Assembly (NCBI RefSeq): GCF_008642235.1
Contig: NZ_SJEV01000001.1
Coordinates: 620,001 to 684,000, forward strand
DNA from: Planctomonas psychrotolerans
GTDB taxonomy: Bacteria; Actinomycetota; Actinomycetes; Actinomycetales; Microbacteriaceae
Length of the DNA: 64,000 bases
Direction: 5' to 3'
A program made the position numbers and the translations under genes. The notes under the pieces are model-generated. The model saw nothing but the letters and a program-made list of their open reading frames with translations. It was not told the DNA's origin and did not search any database. Shown here piece after piece: positions 17,195 through 26,540 of the stretch. Every line of letters begins with the position of its first letter. Positions within the stretch are counted from its first letter, which is position 1.

Positions 17195-17365
17195 CGCTGG
17201 GTCACCTGTCGACGTTGCGCACCTCCCCGTCGCGCTCCTTTCCCGGCGCGCTCCTTCCCCGCGCTTCGGGCGGAACCGCACCGCTCCCCAGGGCCCGTAC
17301 GGAAGCGTCCTAGTATTGTCCTCACATCCCGCGAGGTCGTGCCTCGCATCGATCCGGAGGGGTCC

Positions 17366-18127
17366 ATGGCGCAGAACGTGCAGGACCTCCCCCGGGAGCT
17401 GTTCAGCGGAATCGATCGGTCCGGTTCGGTGCCGCTGTACTCGCAGGTCGCGCAGCGATTGGAGCAGGCCATCGCCGACGGCACCCTGCCCGCCGGTTCC
17501 CGCCTCGAGAACGAGATCGCTCTCGGCGATCAGCTCGGACTCTCCCGGCCCACCATCCGGCGCGCTATCCAAGAACTCGTCGACAAAGGACTCCTGGTGC
17601 GCCGACGCGGCGTCGGCACGCAGGTGGTGCACGGTCCCGTCACCCGGGGCGTCGAGCTGACCAGCCTGTTCGAGGACCTGGCGAGCTCAGGCCGAACGCC
17701 ACGAACGACGATCCTCGACGCCGATGTGAGACCGGCGGACGACGCCGAGGCGGACGCACTCGGTGTGACGGTCGGGAGCCCCGTGCTGCACCTACGCCGG
17801 CTCCGTTTCGCCGACGGGGTGCCGCTCGCGGTGCTCGACAATCTCCTGCCCGAGCCGTTCCTCGACCTGGACCGCGCGGAACTCGCCACCGACGGCCTGT
17901 ACTCGCTCCTCCGCGCCCGCGGCGTGACCATGCGCGTCGCGAAGCAGCGCATCGGCGCTCGTGCCGCGACACCGAGGGAGAGCGAGTTGCTCGACCTCCC
18001 GCCGGGTGCCGCCCTGCTCACGTTGGCGCGCACCGCCTTCGACGACTCAGGGCGAGCGATCGAGTTCGGCCAGCACTGCTACCGACCCGACCTCTATTCG
18101 TTCGAGGTGACAGTCGTCGACCGGTGA
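17366..18127 (+). CDS. GntR family regulator (HutC/UTRA type), probable inositol repressor
   Basis: A 253-aa regulator: winged helix-turn-helix at about residues 12-80 (VPLYSQVAQRLEQAIADG, then LSRPTIRRAIQELVDKGLLVRRRGVGT), UTRA effector domain at about 95-245. GGAGGGG lies before the ATG. It converges on the last gene of the inositol operon, the usual neighbourhood for an iol repressor, and an inverted repeat resembling an IolR site stands at the far end of that operon. The link is inference; the fold is certain. Confidence 0.9.
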   Translation: MAQNVQDLPRELFSGIDRSGSVPLYSQVAQRLEQAIADGTLPAGSRLENEIALGDQLGLSRPTIRRAIQELVDKGLLVRRRGVGTQVVHGPVTRGVELTSLFEDLASSGRTPRTTILDADVRPADDAEADALGVTVGSPVLHLRRLRFADGVPLAVLDNLLPEPFLDLDRAELATDGLYSLLRARGVTMRVAKQRIGARAATPRESELLDLPPGAALLTLARTAFDDSGRAIEFGQHCYRPDLYSFEVTVVDR

Positions 18128-18165
18128 CCGGTGACCGGTGCACGGTGCACGGTGACCGGTGACCG
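18122..18165. repeat. short tandem/palindromic repeat between convergent genes
   Basis: Repeated 7-mers of the type GTGACCG plus two GTGCAC-containing units lie right behind the gntR stop. ACCGGT and GTGCAC are self-complementary, so the stretch can fold in RNA of either strand and could act as a two-way terminator for gntR and the inositol operon. Confidence 0.45.
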
Positions 18166-18198
18166 CCGGAGCAACCGTTCGGTCGCGCGTGGCGGACC

Positions 18199-19218
18199 TC
18201 AGCCGTAGAAGTCGGGCCGGGTGCCGATGTCCAGTGCCACCCTGCCCTCGGTGCGGAGCGCGGCCACCCCGGCGGCGCACGCCTCCGCCACGCGGTACCC
18301 GTCCCACGCGTTCGGGCCGTCGACGAATCGGCCGTCGCGTGCGGCGTCGACCCAGCGTTGCACTTGCTCGTCGTAGGCATCCGCGAACCGCGTGGTGAAG
18401 TCGCCGAACTGCGGCCGGCTGACGCGACCCTCGCTCCACCGCTGCATTCCCGACGGCTGTCCGATCCGGGCGAGACCCTTCTCGAACACCGCCTCCGTGG
18501 CGACCTGGTAACCGAACTGGGCGCTCGCGTTCATCTCCACATCCACGAGCACGCCGTTCGCCAGATCCATCAGCACGAGGATCGGCTCACGGAGACGCTC
18601 GGGCGCGAACGAGTTGCGCCGCCCGTATCGCACCTGCACCGAGCGGATGTCGGCTCCGGCGAGCCACGGCACCACGTCGAACTCGTGCACCACGGAGTCG
18701 GTGATGAGCATCTCCTGCGTGTAGCCGTCGGGCACGCCCGGGTTGCGGTGCGCGCAGCGCAGCATGAGCAGATCGCCCAGGTCCCGCGACCGGATGAGGG
18801 CCCGCAGCTCCTGGTACTCCGCGTCGAAGCGGCGCATGAACCCCACCTGGATACGCGGACGGTCGAGGGTCTGTTCGAGGTCGAGGATGCGTCGCGCCGA
18901 CTCCGGATCGGGCGTGAGGGGTTTCTCGCACAGGATCGGCACCCCCGCACGCAGAGCCGGCACGAGCACGCGTTCGTGGAATTGACCGGGAGTGGCGATG
19001 AGCATGGCGTCGGCGACGTCGGCGGAAAGGGCATGCTCGATCGTCGGATAGGACACGGCCCCGGGGGCGAGCTGCTGTGCCGCGGCCGCACGGCCCTCTT
19101 CGGGTTCCACGATCGCCGAGACGACCGCGCCGCTCACCCGCTCGGTGATGCGCCGAATGTGGTCGGCACCCATCCGGCCGGCTCCGACGACGGCTATCCG
19201 CAGGTCGCTCAGCACCAT
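18199..19218 (-). CDS. iolG: Gfo/Idh/MocA family oxidoreductase, probable inositol 2-dehydrogenase
   Basis: A 339-aa NAD-dependent dehydrogenase. Rossmann motif VVGAGRMGADH at residues 9-19, catalytic Lys in CEKPLTPD (near 95), then the beta-sheet domain with HRNPGVPDGYTQEMLITDSVVHEFD. Within an inositol operon it most probably oxidises myo-inositol (or another isomer) to the inosose. The ATG shares one base with the stop of the preceding TIM-barrel gene (TGATG). It is the last gene of the operon. Specificity for myo- versus scyllo-inositol cannot be read. Confidence 0.8.
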   Translation of the reverse strand: MVLSDLRIAVVGAGRMGADHIRRITERVSGAVVSAIVEPEEGRAAAAQQLAPGAVSYPTIEHALSADVADAMLIATPGQFHERVLVPALRAGVPILCEKPLTPDPESARRILDLEQTLDRPRIQVGFMRRFDAEYQELRALIRSRDLGDLLMLRCAHRNPGVPDGYTQEMLITDSVVHEFDVVPWLAGADIRSVQVRYGRRNSFAPERLREPILVLMDLANGVLVDVEMNASAQFGYQVATEAVFEKGLARIGQPSGMQRWSEGRVSRPQFGDFTTRFADAYDEQVQRWVDAARDGRFVDGPNAWDGYRVAEACAAGVAALRTEGRVALDIGTRPDFYG

Positions 19219-20129
19219 CAGGAGATGCGCGCTGCCGCGGTGGTGGTGAAGATGTGCTCCCTGGTGCGGGTGGCGATCGGCAGTGGCCGGTCGATGGCGC
19301 AGCCGTACATGTCCTGCTCGATGATCCCGAAGATGTCGGGGTCGAGCGATGCCACGCGCTCGATGATCGGAGCGAATTCGGGGATCCCGAGCGGCGGCTC
19401 GATCATGATCTCCTGCGCCACGGCCTCGGCGAACGGTACGTCGTTCTTCAGCACGTCGAAGAGCAGGTCGGGATCCACCTGCTTGAGGTGCAGATAGCCG
19501 ATGCGGGTGGGGTGGGCGTCGATCAACCGCAGGCTGTCGCCTCCGTAGTATGCGAAATGCCCCGTGTCGAGGCACAGGTTGGTGTACGCCTCGTCGGTCT
19601 CCTCGAGGAAGCGCTCCACCTCGCGGTAGGTACCGATGTGACTGTCGGCGTGCGGGTGGAACTGCTGCTTCATGCCGAACTCGTCGAGCAGCGCCTTGCC
19701 GAGCCGGTCGTGACCGGCGGCGAGTGTTGTCCATCCCGCGGCGTCGAGCGTGCGCGACTCGAGAACCTCGTTGGTCGCGTCACTGCGCCACAGGTCGGGG
19801 ATGACGACGAGATGCTCGGCGCCCAGGGCGGCGGCCAGACCGGCCACCGCGAGCGCCTGATCCCATGCCCGAGCCCACTGGTCCTCGCCCTTGTGGAAGC
19901 CGGTGAACACCGTGCCGGCCGACAACCGGAGGCCCCGGCTCCCGAGTTCGTCGGCGAGCCGGTTCGGATCGGTGGGGAGGTAGCCGTAGGGGCCGAGCTC
20001 GATCCAGGTGTACCCGGCGGCCACCACCTCGTCGAGGAAGCGGTCCCACGCGATCTGCGCGGGATCGTCGGGGAACCACACGCCCCAGGAGTCGGGGGCG
20101 GTGCCGATGCGGATCGCCCTGCCGGTCAC
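19218..20129 (-). CDS. iolE: sugar phosphate isomerase/epimerase, probable inosose dehydratase
   Basis: A 303-aa xylose-isomerase-like TIM barrel. Start GTG at 20129 (VTGRAIRIGTAPDSWG) overlaps the iolD stop by 4 bp (GTGA). Metal-site residues are seen in FHPHADSHIGT, CLDTGHFAYYGGD and YLHLKQVDPD, the pattern of inosose dehydratase IolE. Position directly after iolD and before iolG matches the corynebacterial order iolD-iolE-iolG. IolE dehydrates 2-keto-inositol to the diketone used by IolD. An IolH/IolI-like isomerase remains possible. Confidence 0.72.
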   Translation of the reverse strand: MTGRAIRIGTAPDSWGVWFPDDPAQIAWDRFLDEVVAAGYTWIELGPYGYLPTDPNRLADELGSRGLRLSAGTVFTGFHKGEDQWARAWDQALAVAGLAAALGAEHLVVIPDLWRSDATNEVLESRTLDAAGWTTLAAGHDRLGKALLDEFGMKQQFHPHADSHIGTYREVERFLEETDEAYTNLCLDTGHFAYYGGDSLRLIDAHPTRIGYLHLKQVDPDLLFDVLKNDVPFAEAVAQEIMIEPPLGIPEFAPIIERVASLDPDIFGIIEQDMYGCAIDRPLPIATRTREHIFTTTAAARIS

Positions 20130-22057
20130 GCGTCGCCTCTTCCCCGGTCCGGGGCCGGTGATCCGAGCAGGGGCTTCTGCGCGGCCTTGGCGGTGGTGTA
20201 GTCGTCGTACGCCGCGCGTGTGCTGTCGAGCTGGGACTCCGGCGCGACGGGCACGTCCCACCAGCCCTCGCCGTCGGGCGAGTACACCAGTGGGTCGCTG
20301 GTGATGTGGATGAGCGTGCTGTGCTGGGCGTCCTTCGCAACCGCCATCGCCGCGCGCAGATCGTCGATGGCGACCGGACCCGGGGCGATCTCGATCACGT
20401 CGATGCCGTAGCTGCGCGCATTGGCAGCAAGGTCCACGGGCAGCACCCGGTCGTTGTCGAATGTGCCGCTCCCCTCGTCGAGGAATCGATAGCGCGTTCC
20501 GTATCGATCGGTGCCCACCGTCTCGGAGAGGTGGCCGATCGACGCGAACCCGTGGTTCTGAATGAGCACGACGATGATCTTCAGGTTCTCCGCGACCGCG
20601 GTGACGAGTTCGGTGTGCAGCATGAGGTAGGAGCCGTCGCCCACCATCACGATCACATCCCTGTCCGGAGCGGCCCGGCGCACCCCGAGCCCTCCGGCGA
20701 TCTCGTACCCCATGCAGGAGAAGGCGTACTCGACGTGATAGCCGAGACTGTCGCGCACGCGCCAGAGCTTGTGCAGATCACCCGGCAACGATCCGGCGGC
20801 CTGCACCACCACATCCCGCGGCGAGCTGGCCCCCTGCACCGCGCCGATGATCTCGGCCTGCCCCGGAAGGTTGTGACCGGTCGGCACGAAGGCCGCATCC
20901 ACCACCGCATCCCACTCCGCCTTCTCCCTGCGGATGCGCGCGGTGTAGTTGCTGCTCACCCGGAAGCGGGCGAGGTCGACGGTGAGCGCGTCGAGCGCTT
21001 CTCGGGCGTCGGCGATCACCGGCAGCTGCGTACCGTGCTTGTAGGCGTCGAAGGCCGCGACGTTGATGTTCACGAACACCACGTCGGGGTTCTGGAACGC
21101 GGTGCGGCTCGCGGTGGTGAAGTCGCTGTAGCGGGTGCCGATGCCGATCACGACGTCGGCCTCGCGCGCGAGGCGGTTGGCGGCGGTCGTACCGGTGGCG
21201 CCGACCCCGCCGAGGTACTGCGGCGCATCCCAGGTCATCGACCCGCCGCCGGCCTGCGAGGTGGCCACGGGGATACCGGTCGCCTCCGCGAACGCGCGCA
21301 GCGAGTCCTCGGCCGCCGAGTAGAGCACGCCGCCACCCGCCACGATCAACGGGGCCTTGGCGGTGCGGATGGCGGACACGGCACGCGCCAGGGCCGCCCC
21401 CTCCGGTAGCGGCCGTCGCAGATGCCATTCCCGGTCCTGCAGGAACGCGAGGGGCACGTCGAGCACTTCGGCCTGCACGTCTTCGGGGAGGGCGATCGTC
21501 ACCGCGCCCGTCTCCACCGGATCGGTCAACACCCGCAGTGCGGACAGCGCGATCGAGTAGAGCTGCTCGGGTCGCTGCACGCGGTCGAAGAAGCGCGAAA
21601 GAGGACGGAACGCGTCGTTGACGGTGATGCCGATATCGTGCGGGAGTTCGAGCTGCTGCAGCACCGGGTCCGCCACGCGCGTGGCGAAGGTGTCGCTCGG
21701 CAGGAGGAGTGCGGGGAGGCGGTTGGCGGTCGCGAGCGCGGCTCCGGTGAGCATGTTGGCCGCCCCGGGGCCGACGGATGCGGCGCTGGCATAAGTGGCG
21801 CGGCGGCGGTGCATGCGCGCGTAGCCGACGGCCTGGTGCACCATGGCCTGTTCGTTGCGGGCCTGGTAGTACGGCATGAGGCCCGGTTCGAGCACGTTGG
21901 CCTGCTTGAGGGCCTGACCGATGCCGGCGACGTTGCCGTGGCCGAAGATGCCGAACATTCCGGGAATGGTGCGCTGACGGATGTCGCCGTCCACAGTCCA
22001 CTGGTGGCCGAGAAACTCGACGAGCGCCTGGCTCACCGTCATCCGCTTCGTTGCCAT
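20126..22057 (-). CDS. iolD: 3D-(3,5/4)-trihydroxycyclohexane-1,2-dione hydrolase
   Basis: A 643-aa thiamine-diphosphate enzyme that opens the ring to 5-deoxy-glucuronate. N-terminal Pyr domain (MFGIFGHGNVAGIGQAL, with RNEQAMVHQAVGYARM carrying the activating Glu), a central domain, and the C-terminal PP domain with the ThDP/Mg motif GDGSYLMLHTELVTA...NHGF. Length matches IolD. ATG at 22057 lies 2 bp after the iolB stop. The order and the overlaps fix it within the inositol operon. Confidence 0.95.
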   Translation of the reverse strand: MATKRMTVSQALVEFLGHQWTVDGDIRQRTIPGMFGIFGHGNVAGIGQALKQANVLEPGLMPYYQARNEQAMVHQAVGYARMHRRRATYASAASVGPGAANMLTGAALATANRLPALLLPSDTFATRVADPVLQQLELPHDIGITVNDAFRPLSRFFDRVQRPEQLYSIALSALRVLTDPVETGAVTIALPEDVQAEVLDVPLAFLQDREWHLRRPLPEGAALARAVSAIRTAKAPLIVAGGGVLYSAAEDSLRAFAEATGIPVATSQAGGGSMTWDAPQYLGGVGATGTTAANRLAREADVVIGIGTRYSDFTTASRTAFQNPDVVFVNINVAAFDAYKHGTQLPVIADAREALDALTVDLARFRVSSNYTARIRREKAEWDAVVDAAFVPTGHNLPGQAEIIGAVQGASSPRDVVVQAAGSLPGDLHKLWRVRDSLGYHVEYAFSCMGYEIAGGLGVRRAAPDRDVIVMVGDGSYLMLHTELVTAVAENLKIIVVLIQNHGFASIGHLSETVGTDRYGTRYRFLDEGSGTFDNDRVLPVDLAANARSYGIDVIEIAPGPVAIDDLRAAMAVAKDAQHSTLIHITSDPLVYSPDGEGWWDVPVAPESQLDSTRAAYDDYTTAKAAQKPLLGSPAPDRGRGDA

Positions 22058-22059
22058 GG

Positions 22060-22998
22060 CTATCGTTCCTTCGGGGTCGCGGTGTACGGGAGGCGGGGAT
22101 CCATGGCCTGGTGCTCCCAGCCGGCGCGCACCCAGGCGTGCGCCGGATCGTCCTGGATGAGCCAGGTCCGTTCCGGGTCCGGTCCCGCCATCACGTTCAG
22201 GTAGTACAGGTCGTAGTCGGGTGCCGCTGCGGCAGGTCCGTGATATCCGTAGGGCACGAGGGCGATGTCGCCCGTCCGCACCCTCGCGTCGATGTCGATG
22301 ACGCCCGCGGGCGAGGAGTAGGTGCTGAACATGCCGAACGGATCGGCGTCCCCCGGTGCGGTCGAGCCCCGGGCGGTGTCCGACTCGAAGTAGTAGATCT
22401 CCTCGAGGCGGGACTCGCGCCCGGGCACGTGCTCGTCGTGCTTGTGCGCCGGATAGGACGACCAGTTGCCGGCCGGGGTGAGAACCTCGCAGACGAGAAT
22501 CGTCGCCGCGTCGAGCGTGTCCGGCGTGCCGAAGTTGTGCACCTGCCGGCTGGAACGACCGGCGCCGCGAAGTTCGACCGGCACCTCGTTCCGGGCGATG
22601 TAGCGGTCGGGATGCCGTGTCGCCGTGACTGCCTCCGCCACGGCGACGCGCGCTGCGCCGTCGGCGCTCCTCTTCAGCGTCGCGGACGTACCGGCGCCCA
22701 GATAGAGCACGTCGGTCGGGCCGTCGAAGACGGAGACGCGGCCGTGCAGGCGCGTTGTGGTCACCGATACGGAGGACCCGGGCGTTCCGGGAGCCACCCA
22801 GTCGACGTCGATCGATCCCGTGAGCGGCACCACCACGCGCTCGACATCCCCCGCGGGAAGCTCGATCGCGGCTCCCCCGAGTTCCCCGACCCGGAGACCC
22901 GTGTGCGCCCAGCCCGGGAGGGCGTCGTCCACCACGGATTCCCACCCGTCCCGAGCGAGGGCCCCTCGAGGATGGAACCAGGTCCCGCTGTGCTGCAC
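22060..22998 (-). CDS. iolB: 5-deoxy-glucuronate isomerase
   Basis: A 312-aa bicupin enzyme converting 5-deoxy-glucuronate to 5-dehydro-2-deoxy-gluconate. Metal-binding His/Glu residues are visible in SSYPAHKHDEH and EEIYYFE, and VPYGYHGPAAAAPDYDLYYLNVMAGP is the C-terminal IolB signature. It follows mmsA by 9 bp and precedes iolD by 2 bp. Slightly long compared with B. subtilis IolB but usual for actinobacteria. Confidence 0.95.
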   Translation of the reverse strand: MQHSGTWFHPRGALARDGWESVVDDALPGWAHTGLRVGELGGAAIELPAGDVERVVVPLTGSIDVDWVAPGTPGSSVSVTTTRLHGRVSVFDGPTDVLYLGAGTSATLKRSADGAARVAVAEAVTATRHPDRYIARNEVPVELRGAGRSSRQVHNFGTPDTLDAATILVCEVLTPAGNWSSYPAHKHDEHVPGRESRLEEIYYFESDTARGSTAPGDADPFGMFSTYSSPAGVIDIDARVRTGDIALVPYGYHGPAAAAPDYDLYYLNVMAGPDPERTWLIQDDPAHAWVRAGWEHQAMDPRLPYTATPKER

Positions 22999-23007
22999 GG
23001 CGCCCCC

Positions 23008-24513
23008 TCAGTCGTTCTCGGGGAAACCGAGGTTGATTCCGCCGTGGCTCGGGTCGAGCCACCTCGACGTGATCACCTTCTCCTGGGTGAAGAAGCGCAC
23101 CCCCTCCGCGCCGTGCGCGCGCGAGTCGCCGAACAGCGAGTCCTTCCAGCCGCCGAAGGAGAAGGTGGCGGTGGGCACGGGGATCGGCACGTTGACGCCG
23201 ATCATGCCCACCTGGATCTCGTTCTGGAAGCGCCGGGCGGCACCGCCGTCGTTCGTGAAGATGGCGGTGCCGTTGCCGAACGGCACCGCATTGATCACGG
23301 CGACGCCGGCGTCGTAGCTCGGTACCCGCACGATCGACAGGACCGGGCCGAAGATCTCCTCGGTGTAGGCGCGCGAGGTGGTGGGCACGTTGTCGAGCAG
23401 GGTCGGTCCGAGCCAGAAGCCGCGAGGGTCCCCGTCGACCTGGATGCCTCGCCCGTCGACCGCGATGGTCGCGCCGTCCCGCTCGGCGATGTCGATGTAT
23501 CCGGCGACGCGGTCCCGGTGCTGCTCGGTGACGAGGGGGCCCATGTCGCACGATCGGCGACCGTCGCCCACGCGGAGGCCGCGCATCCGGTCGCTGATCT
23601 TCGCGACCAGGGCGTCGGCCACGGGCTCGACCGCGACGATCACGCTGATGGCCATGCACCGCTCCCCCGCCGAGCCGAATCCCGCATTGACGGCGCTGTC
23701 GGCCACCAGGTCGAGGTCGGCGTCGGGCAGGACGAGCATGTGATTTTTGGCCCCGCCGAGGGCCTGCACGCGCTTGCCGTGCGCCGTGCCGGTCTCGTAC
23801 ACGTGACGCGCGACCGGCGTCGACCCCACGAAGGAGATCGCCCGCACGTCGGGTGAGGTGAGGAGACCGTCGACCGCCTCCCTGTCGCCCTGCAGCACCG
23901 TGAACACCCCGTCGGGGAGCCCCGCTTCCCTCCACAGCTTCGCGAGCCAGATCGCTGCGGACGGATCCTTCTCACTCGGCTTGAGGATGACGGTGTTGCC
24001 TGCGGCGATCGCGATGGGGAAGAACCACGCAGGCACCATCGCCGGGAAGTTGAACGGGCTGATGATCGCCACCGCGCCGAGCGGCTGTCGGGCCGAGTAG
24101 ACGTCGATGCCCGTGGAGACCTGCTCGGAGTACTCGCCCTTGAGGTGGTGTGCGAGTCCGGTGGCGAACTCGACCACCTCCTGGCCACGGGTGATCTCGC
24201 CGAGGGCGTCGGAGAGAACCTTGCCGTGCTCCTCGGTGATGATCTCGGCGAGTTCGCCCTTGCGGGCGTTGAGGAGCTCACGGAACGCGAAGAGCACCGA
24301 CTGGCGCTTCGCGAGCGAGAGGTCCCGCCAAGCGGGGAACGCCGCGTTCGCCGAGGCGATGGCCCGCTCGAGCTCGGCGGCGTCGGCGAGACCGACCTCC
24401 TTGGTGGCGATGCCCAGGGCCGGATCGTAGACCGGCGCGGTGCGGCCGCTCGCGGACGGAACCTCCGCTCCGTCGATCCAGTGCGGCACGACCGGCAGGG
24501 TGGGGGCGCTCAT
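23008..24513 (-). CDS. mmsA: methylmalonate-semialdehyde dehydrogenase (CoA-acylating)
   Basis: A 501-aa aldehyde dehydrogenase, IolA/MmsA type, that turns malonate semialdehyde into acetyl-CoA and CO2, the last step of inositol breakdown. Seen: ISPFNFPAMVPAWFFPIAIAAGN, the turn SFVGSTPVARHVYETG and the catalytic Cys in GSAGERCMAIS. The ATG at 24513 overlaps the upstream stop by 4 bp; the open frame to 24960 is not coding. Gene symbol iolA is equally used. Confidence 0.93.
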   Translation of the reverse strand: MSAPTLPVVPHWIDGAEVPSASGRTAPVYDPALGIATKEVGLADAAELERAIASANAAFPAWRDLSLAKRQSVLFAFRELLNARKGELAEIITEEHGKVLSDALGEITRGQEVVEFATGLAHHLKGEYSEQVSTGIDVYSARQPLGAVAIISPFNFPAMVPAWFFPIAIAAGNTVILKPSEKDPSAAIWLAKLWREAGLPDGVFTVLQGDREAVDGLLTSPDVRAISFVGSTPVARHVYETGTAHGKRVQALGGAKNHMLVLPDADLDLVADSAVNAGFGSAGERCMAISVIVAVEPVADALVAKISDRMRGLRVGDGRRSCDMGPLVTEQHRDRVAGYIDIAERDGATIAVDGRGIQVDGDPRGFWLGPTLLDNVPTTSRAYTEEIFGPVLSIVRVPSYDAGVAVINAVPFGNGTAIFTNDGGAARRFQNEIQVGMIGVNVPIPVPTATFSFGGWKDSLFGDSRAHGAEGVRFFTQEKVITSRWLDPSHGGINLGFPEND

Positions 24514-25508
24514 GACAGGTCCTTCGATTCGATACGGGATGGCGATTCGATGCGGGATGGCGACACGGCATCGGATGGCGGCTCGGTGCGGGGTGACGGC
24601 TCGGCGCCGGATGGCGATCCGGCGACGGGATCGTGCACCAGCCCGGCGGCGATGTCGACGGCGGCCGCCACGTTCCCGTCGGGCGGGTAGAGGAGCGTCC
24701 GTCCCACCACCAGGCCGCGTACACCGGGGAGGGCCAGGGCTCGCTGCCACCTGCCGTAGGTTTCGTCCGGGGCGCGCTGCGGGTCGCCGCCGAGCAGCAG
24801 CGTGGGCAGAGTGGTGGCGGCCAGCACGCGCTCCATCTCCGCCACGACGGGGACCTTGAGCCAGGTGTACGCCGAGCTGGAGCCGACGCCGGAGGCGATG
24901 GCGACGGCGGTGATCACGGCCTCCGTGCTCAGCTCGTTGACCACGGCACCGTCGCGCCACTCGCTGAGGAAGGGCTCGAGCATGATCGGCACGCGGGCCG
25001 CTGCCGCGGCACTCACCGCGCGCGCCGTGGCCTCGAGGGTGCCGACGGTGGCGGAATCGGCGCGGTTGATCCGGAGCAGCGTCTTGGCGACATCGAGGCG
25101 ATCACGCACGATCCCCTCGATGTCGTAGGCGGTGAAGCGGTCATCCATCTCGAAGACCGAGCCGTGCAGGCCGCCACGGTTCAGCGACCCGACCACCACC
25201 TTGTCGTCGAGCAGGCCGAGGGTGGCGAGGTCGTCGATGACGTCGGGAGTGCCGAGCACGCCGTCCACCCCGGGGCGCGACAGGGCGAGGGCGAGCCGGG
25301 AGAGGAGGTCGTACCGGTCGGCCATCGCCATCGGATCGCCGCCCGCGCCGAGCGCTCCCCGGGCCGGATGGTCGGCCGCGACGATGAACAGGCGCCCGTC
25401 GCCGCGGAGCAGAGGACGCCGGGTGCGACCGGCGAACGCGTCGGCGACCGCCGTGGGCTCGCCCGCGCGCACCGAGCGGATGCGGTCGAAGGCGGCTTCC
25501 GGCAGCAT
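24510..25508 (-). CDS. Cgl0159-like (beta/alpha)8 aldolase-family protein
   Basis: A 332-aa class-I-aldolase-like barrel (deoxyribose-phosphate/fructose-bisphosphate aldolase superfamily), of the kind found in actinobacterial inositol operons, where it probably cleaves 5-dehydro-2-deoxygluconate 6-phosphate (IolJ role). Landmarks are FIVAADHPARGALG, DVAKTLLRINR (candidate Schiff-base Lys) and LLLGGDPQ. Start at 25508 has GAGAGG upstream; ATG at 25532, overlapping iolC by 11 bp, is the alternative. The last 35 or so residues are a low-complexity tail made by an 18-bp tandem repeat, absent from a normal barrel. Confidence 0.78.
   Translation of the reverse strand: MLPEAAFDRIRSVRAGEPTAVADAFAGRTRRPLLRGDGRLFIVAADHPARGALGAGGDPMAMADRYDLLSRLALALSRPGVDGVLGTPDVIDDLATLGLLDDKVVVGSLNRGGLHGSVFEMDDRFTAYDIEGIVRDRLDVAKTLLRINRADSATVGTLEATARAVSAAAAARVPIMLEPFLSEWRDGAVVNELSTEAVITAVAIASGVGSSSAYTWLKVPVVAEMERVLAATTLPTLLLGGDPQRAPDETYGRWQRALALPGVRGLVVGRTLLYPPDGNVAAAVDIAAGLVHDPVAGSPSGAEPSPRTEPPSDAVSPSRIESPSRIESKDLS
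24525..24632. repeat. six degenerate 18-bp tandem repeats inside the aldolase-like gene
   Basis: Six consecutive 18-bp units of the type CGATTCGATGCGGGATGG, the first two nearly identical and the others diverged. As 18 is a multiple of three they add hexapeptides (PSRIES-type) to the C-terminus of the aldolase-like protein. Confidence 0.75.
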
Positions 25509-25521
25509 GCTGCCGTGCCTC

Positions 25522-26487
25522 TCAGCGGCCATGGGCAGTCGCCGAGAGCACGGCCTCGACCTCGTCCGTGGTGGGCATGGCGGTGGAGCACTCGCGGCGG
25601 GAGGCGACGATCGCACCGGCCACGTTGGCGAAGCGCAGCATCCGCTCGAGCCCCCAGCCCTCGAGGAGCCCGTGACAGAGGGCCCCGCCGAAGCCGTCCC
25701 CCGCGCCCAGGCCGTTCACGACGTTCACGGGGAACGGCGGCACCTCGACCGTCTCGTCGCGGGTTCTGGCGAGCACCCCCTTCGGTCCCTGCTTGACGAT
25801 GGCGAGCTCCACCCCTCGCTCCAGAAGGGCGTCGGCTGCGCGGAGCGGGTCCGTCTCCCCCACCGCCACTTCGCACTCCTCGCGGTTGCCGACGGCCACC
25901 GTCACGTTCTCGAGTGCCGTCTCGACCTCCCGGCTGGCGAGCTCGGGGGACTCCCAGAACATGGGCCGGTAGTCGAGGTCGAGCACTGTGAACTCGCGAC
26001 GCTGCCGTGCCTGCCAGGCTCGGGCATGGGCGGAACGGCTCGGCTCCTCGGAGAGTCCGGTGACCGTCGCCCAGAAGATGCGGGCGGCCGCGATGGCGTC
26101 GAGGTCGAGCGACTCCGGCGGGATCGCGAGGTCGGGTGCCTGCGGCTTGCGGTAGAAGTACAACGGGAAGTCGTCGGGCGGGAAGATCTCGCAGAAGGTG
26201 ATCGGGGTGAGGAGTTCGGGGTCGGTTCCGACGAAGTCCGCACTCACGCCGAGCCGGGTCAGCTCCATGCGCACGAATCGGCCGAACGGATCATTCCCGG
26301 TGCGCGTGATCACGGCGGAGGCCCTGCCGTGGCGGGCTGCGGCGACGGCCACGTTCGTGGCACTGCCGCCCAGATACTTGCCGAAGGTCTCGACGTCTTC
26401 CAGCCGCACACCGTCCTGCAGGGGATAGAGGTCGACGCCGACGCGTCCCATCGTCAGCACATCGAGGGCGTAGGAGGCAGCGGTCAT
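25522..26487 (-). CDS. iolC: 5-dehydro-2-deoxygluconokinase
   Basis: A 321-aa PfkB-family sugar kinase. N-terminal GRVGVDLYPLQDG and the first PfkB signature GKYLGGSATNVAVAAARHG; C-terminal signature VVNGLGAGDGFGGALCHGLL with the catalytic Asp. It phosphorylates 5-dehydro-2-deoxygluconate. It is the first gene of the seven-gene inositol operon and lies 54 bp from the inverted-repeat operator at 26541-26554. Confidence 0.95.
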   Translation of the reverse strand: MTAASYALDVLTMGRVGVDLYPLQDGVRLEDVETFGKYLGGSATNVAVAAARHGRASAVITRTGNDPFGRFVRMELTRLGVSADFVGTDPELLTPITFCEIFPPDDFPLYFYRKPQAPDLAIPPESLDLDAIAAARIFWATVTGLSEEPSRSAHARAWQARQRREFTVLDLDYRPMFWESPELASREVETALENVTVAVGNREECEVAVGETDPLRAADALLERGVELAIVKQGPKGVLARTRDETVEVPPFPVNVVNGLGAGDGFGGALCHGLLEGWGLERMLRFANVAGAIVASRRECSTAMPTTDEVEAVLSATAHGR

Positions 26488-26540
26488 GCGGCGGAATGCA
26501 CCTTTCTGCGAGACGACGTCGGCGGCACCTGCGCATCATC

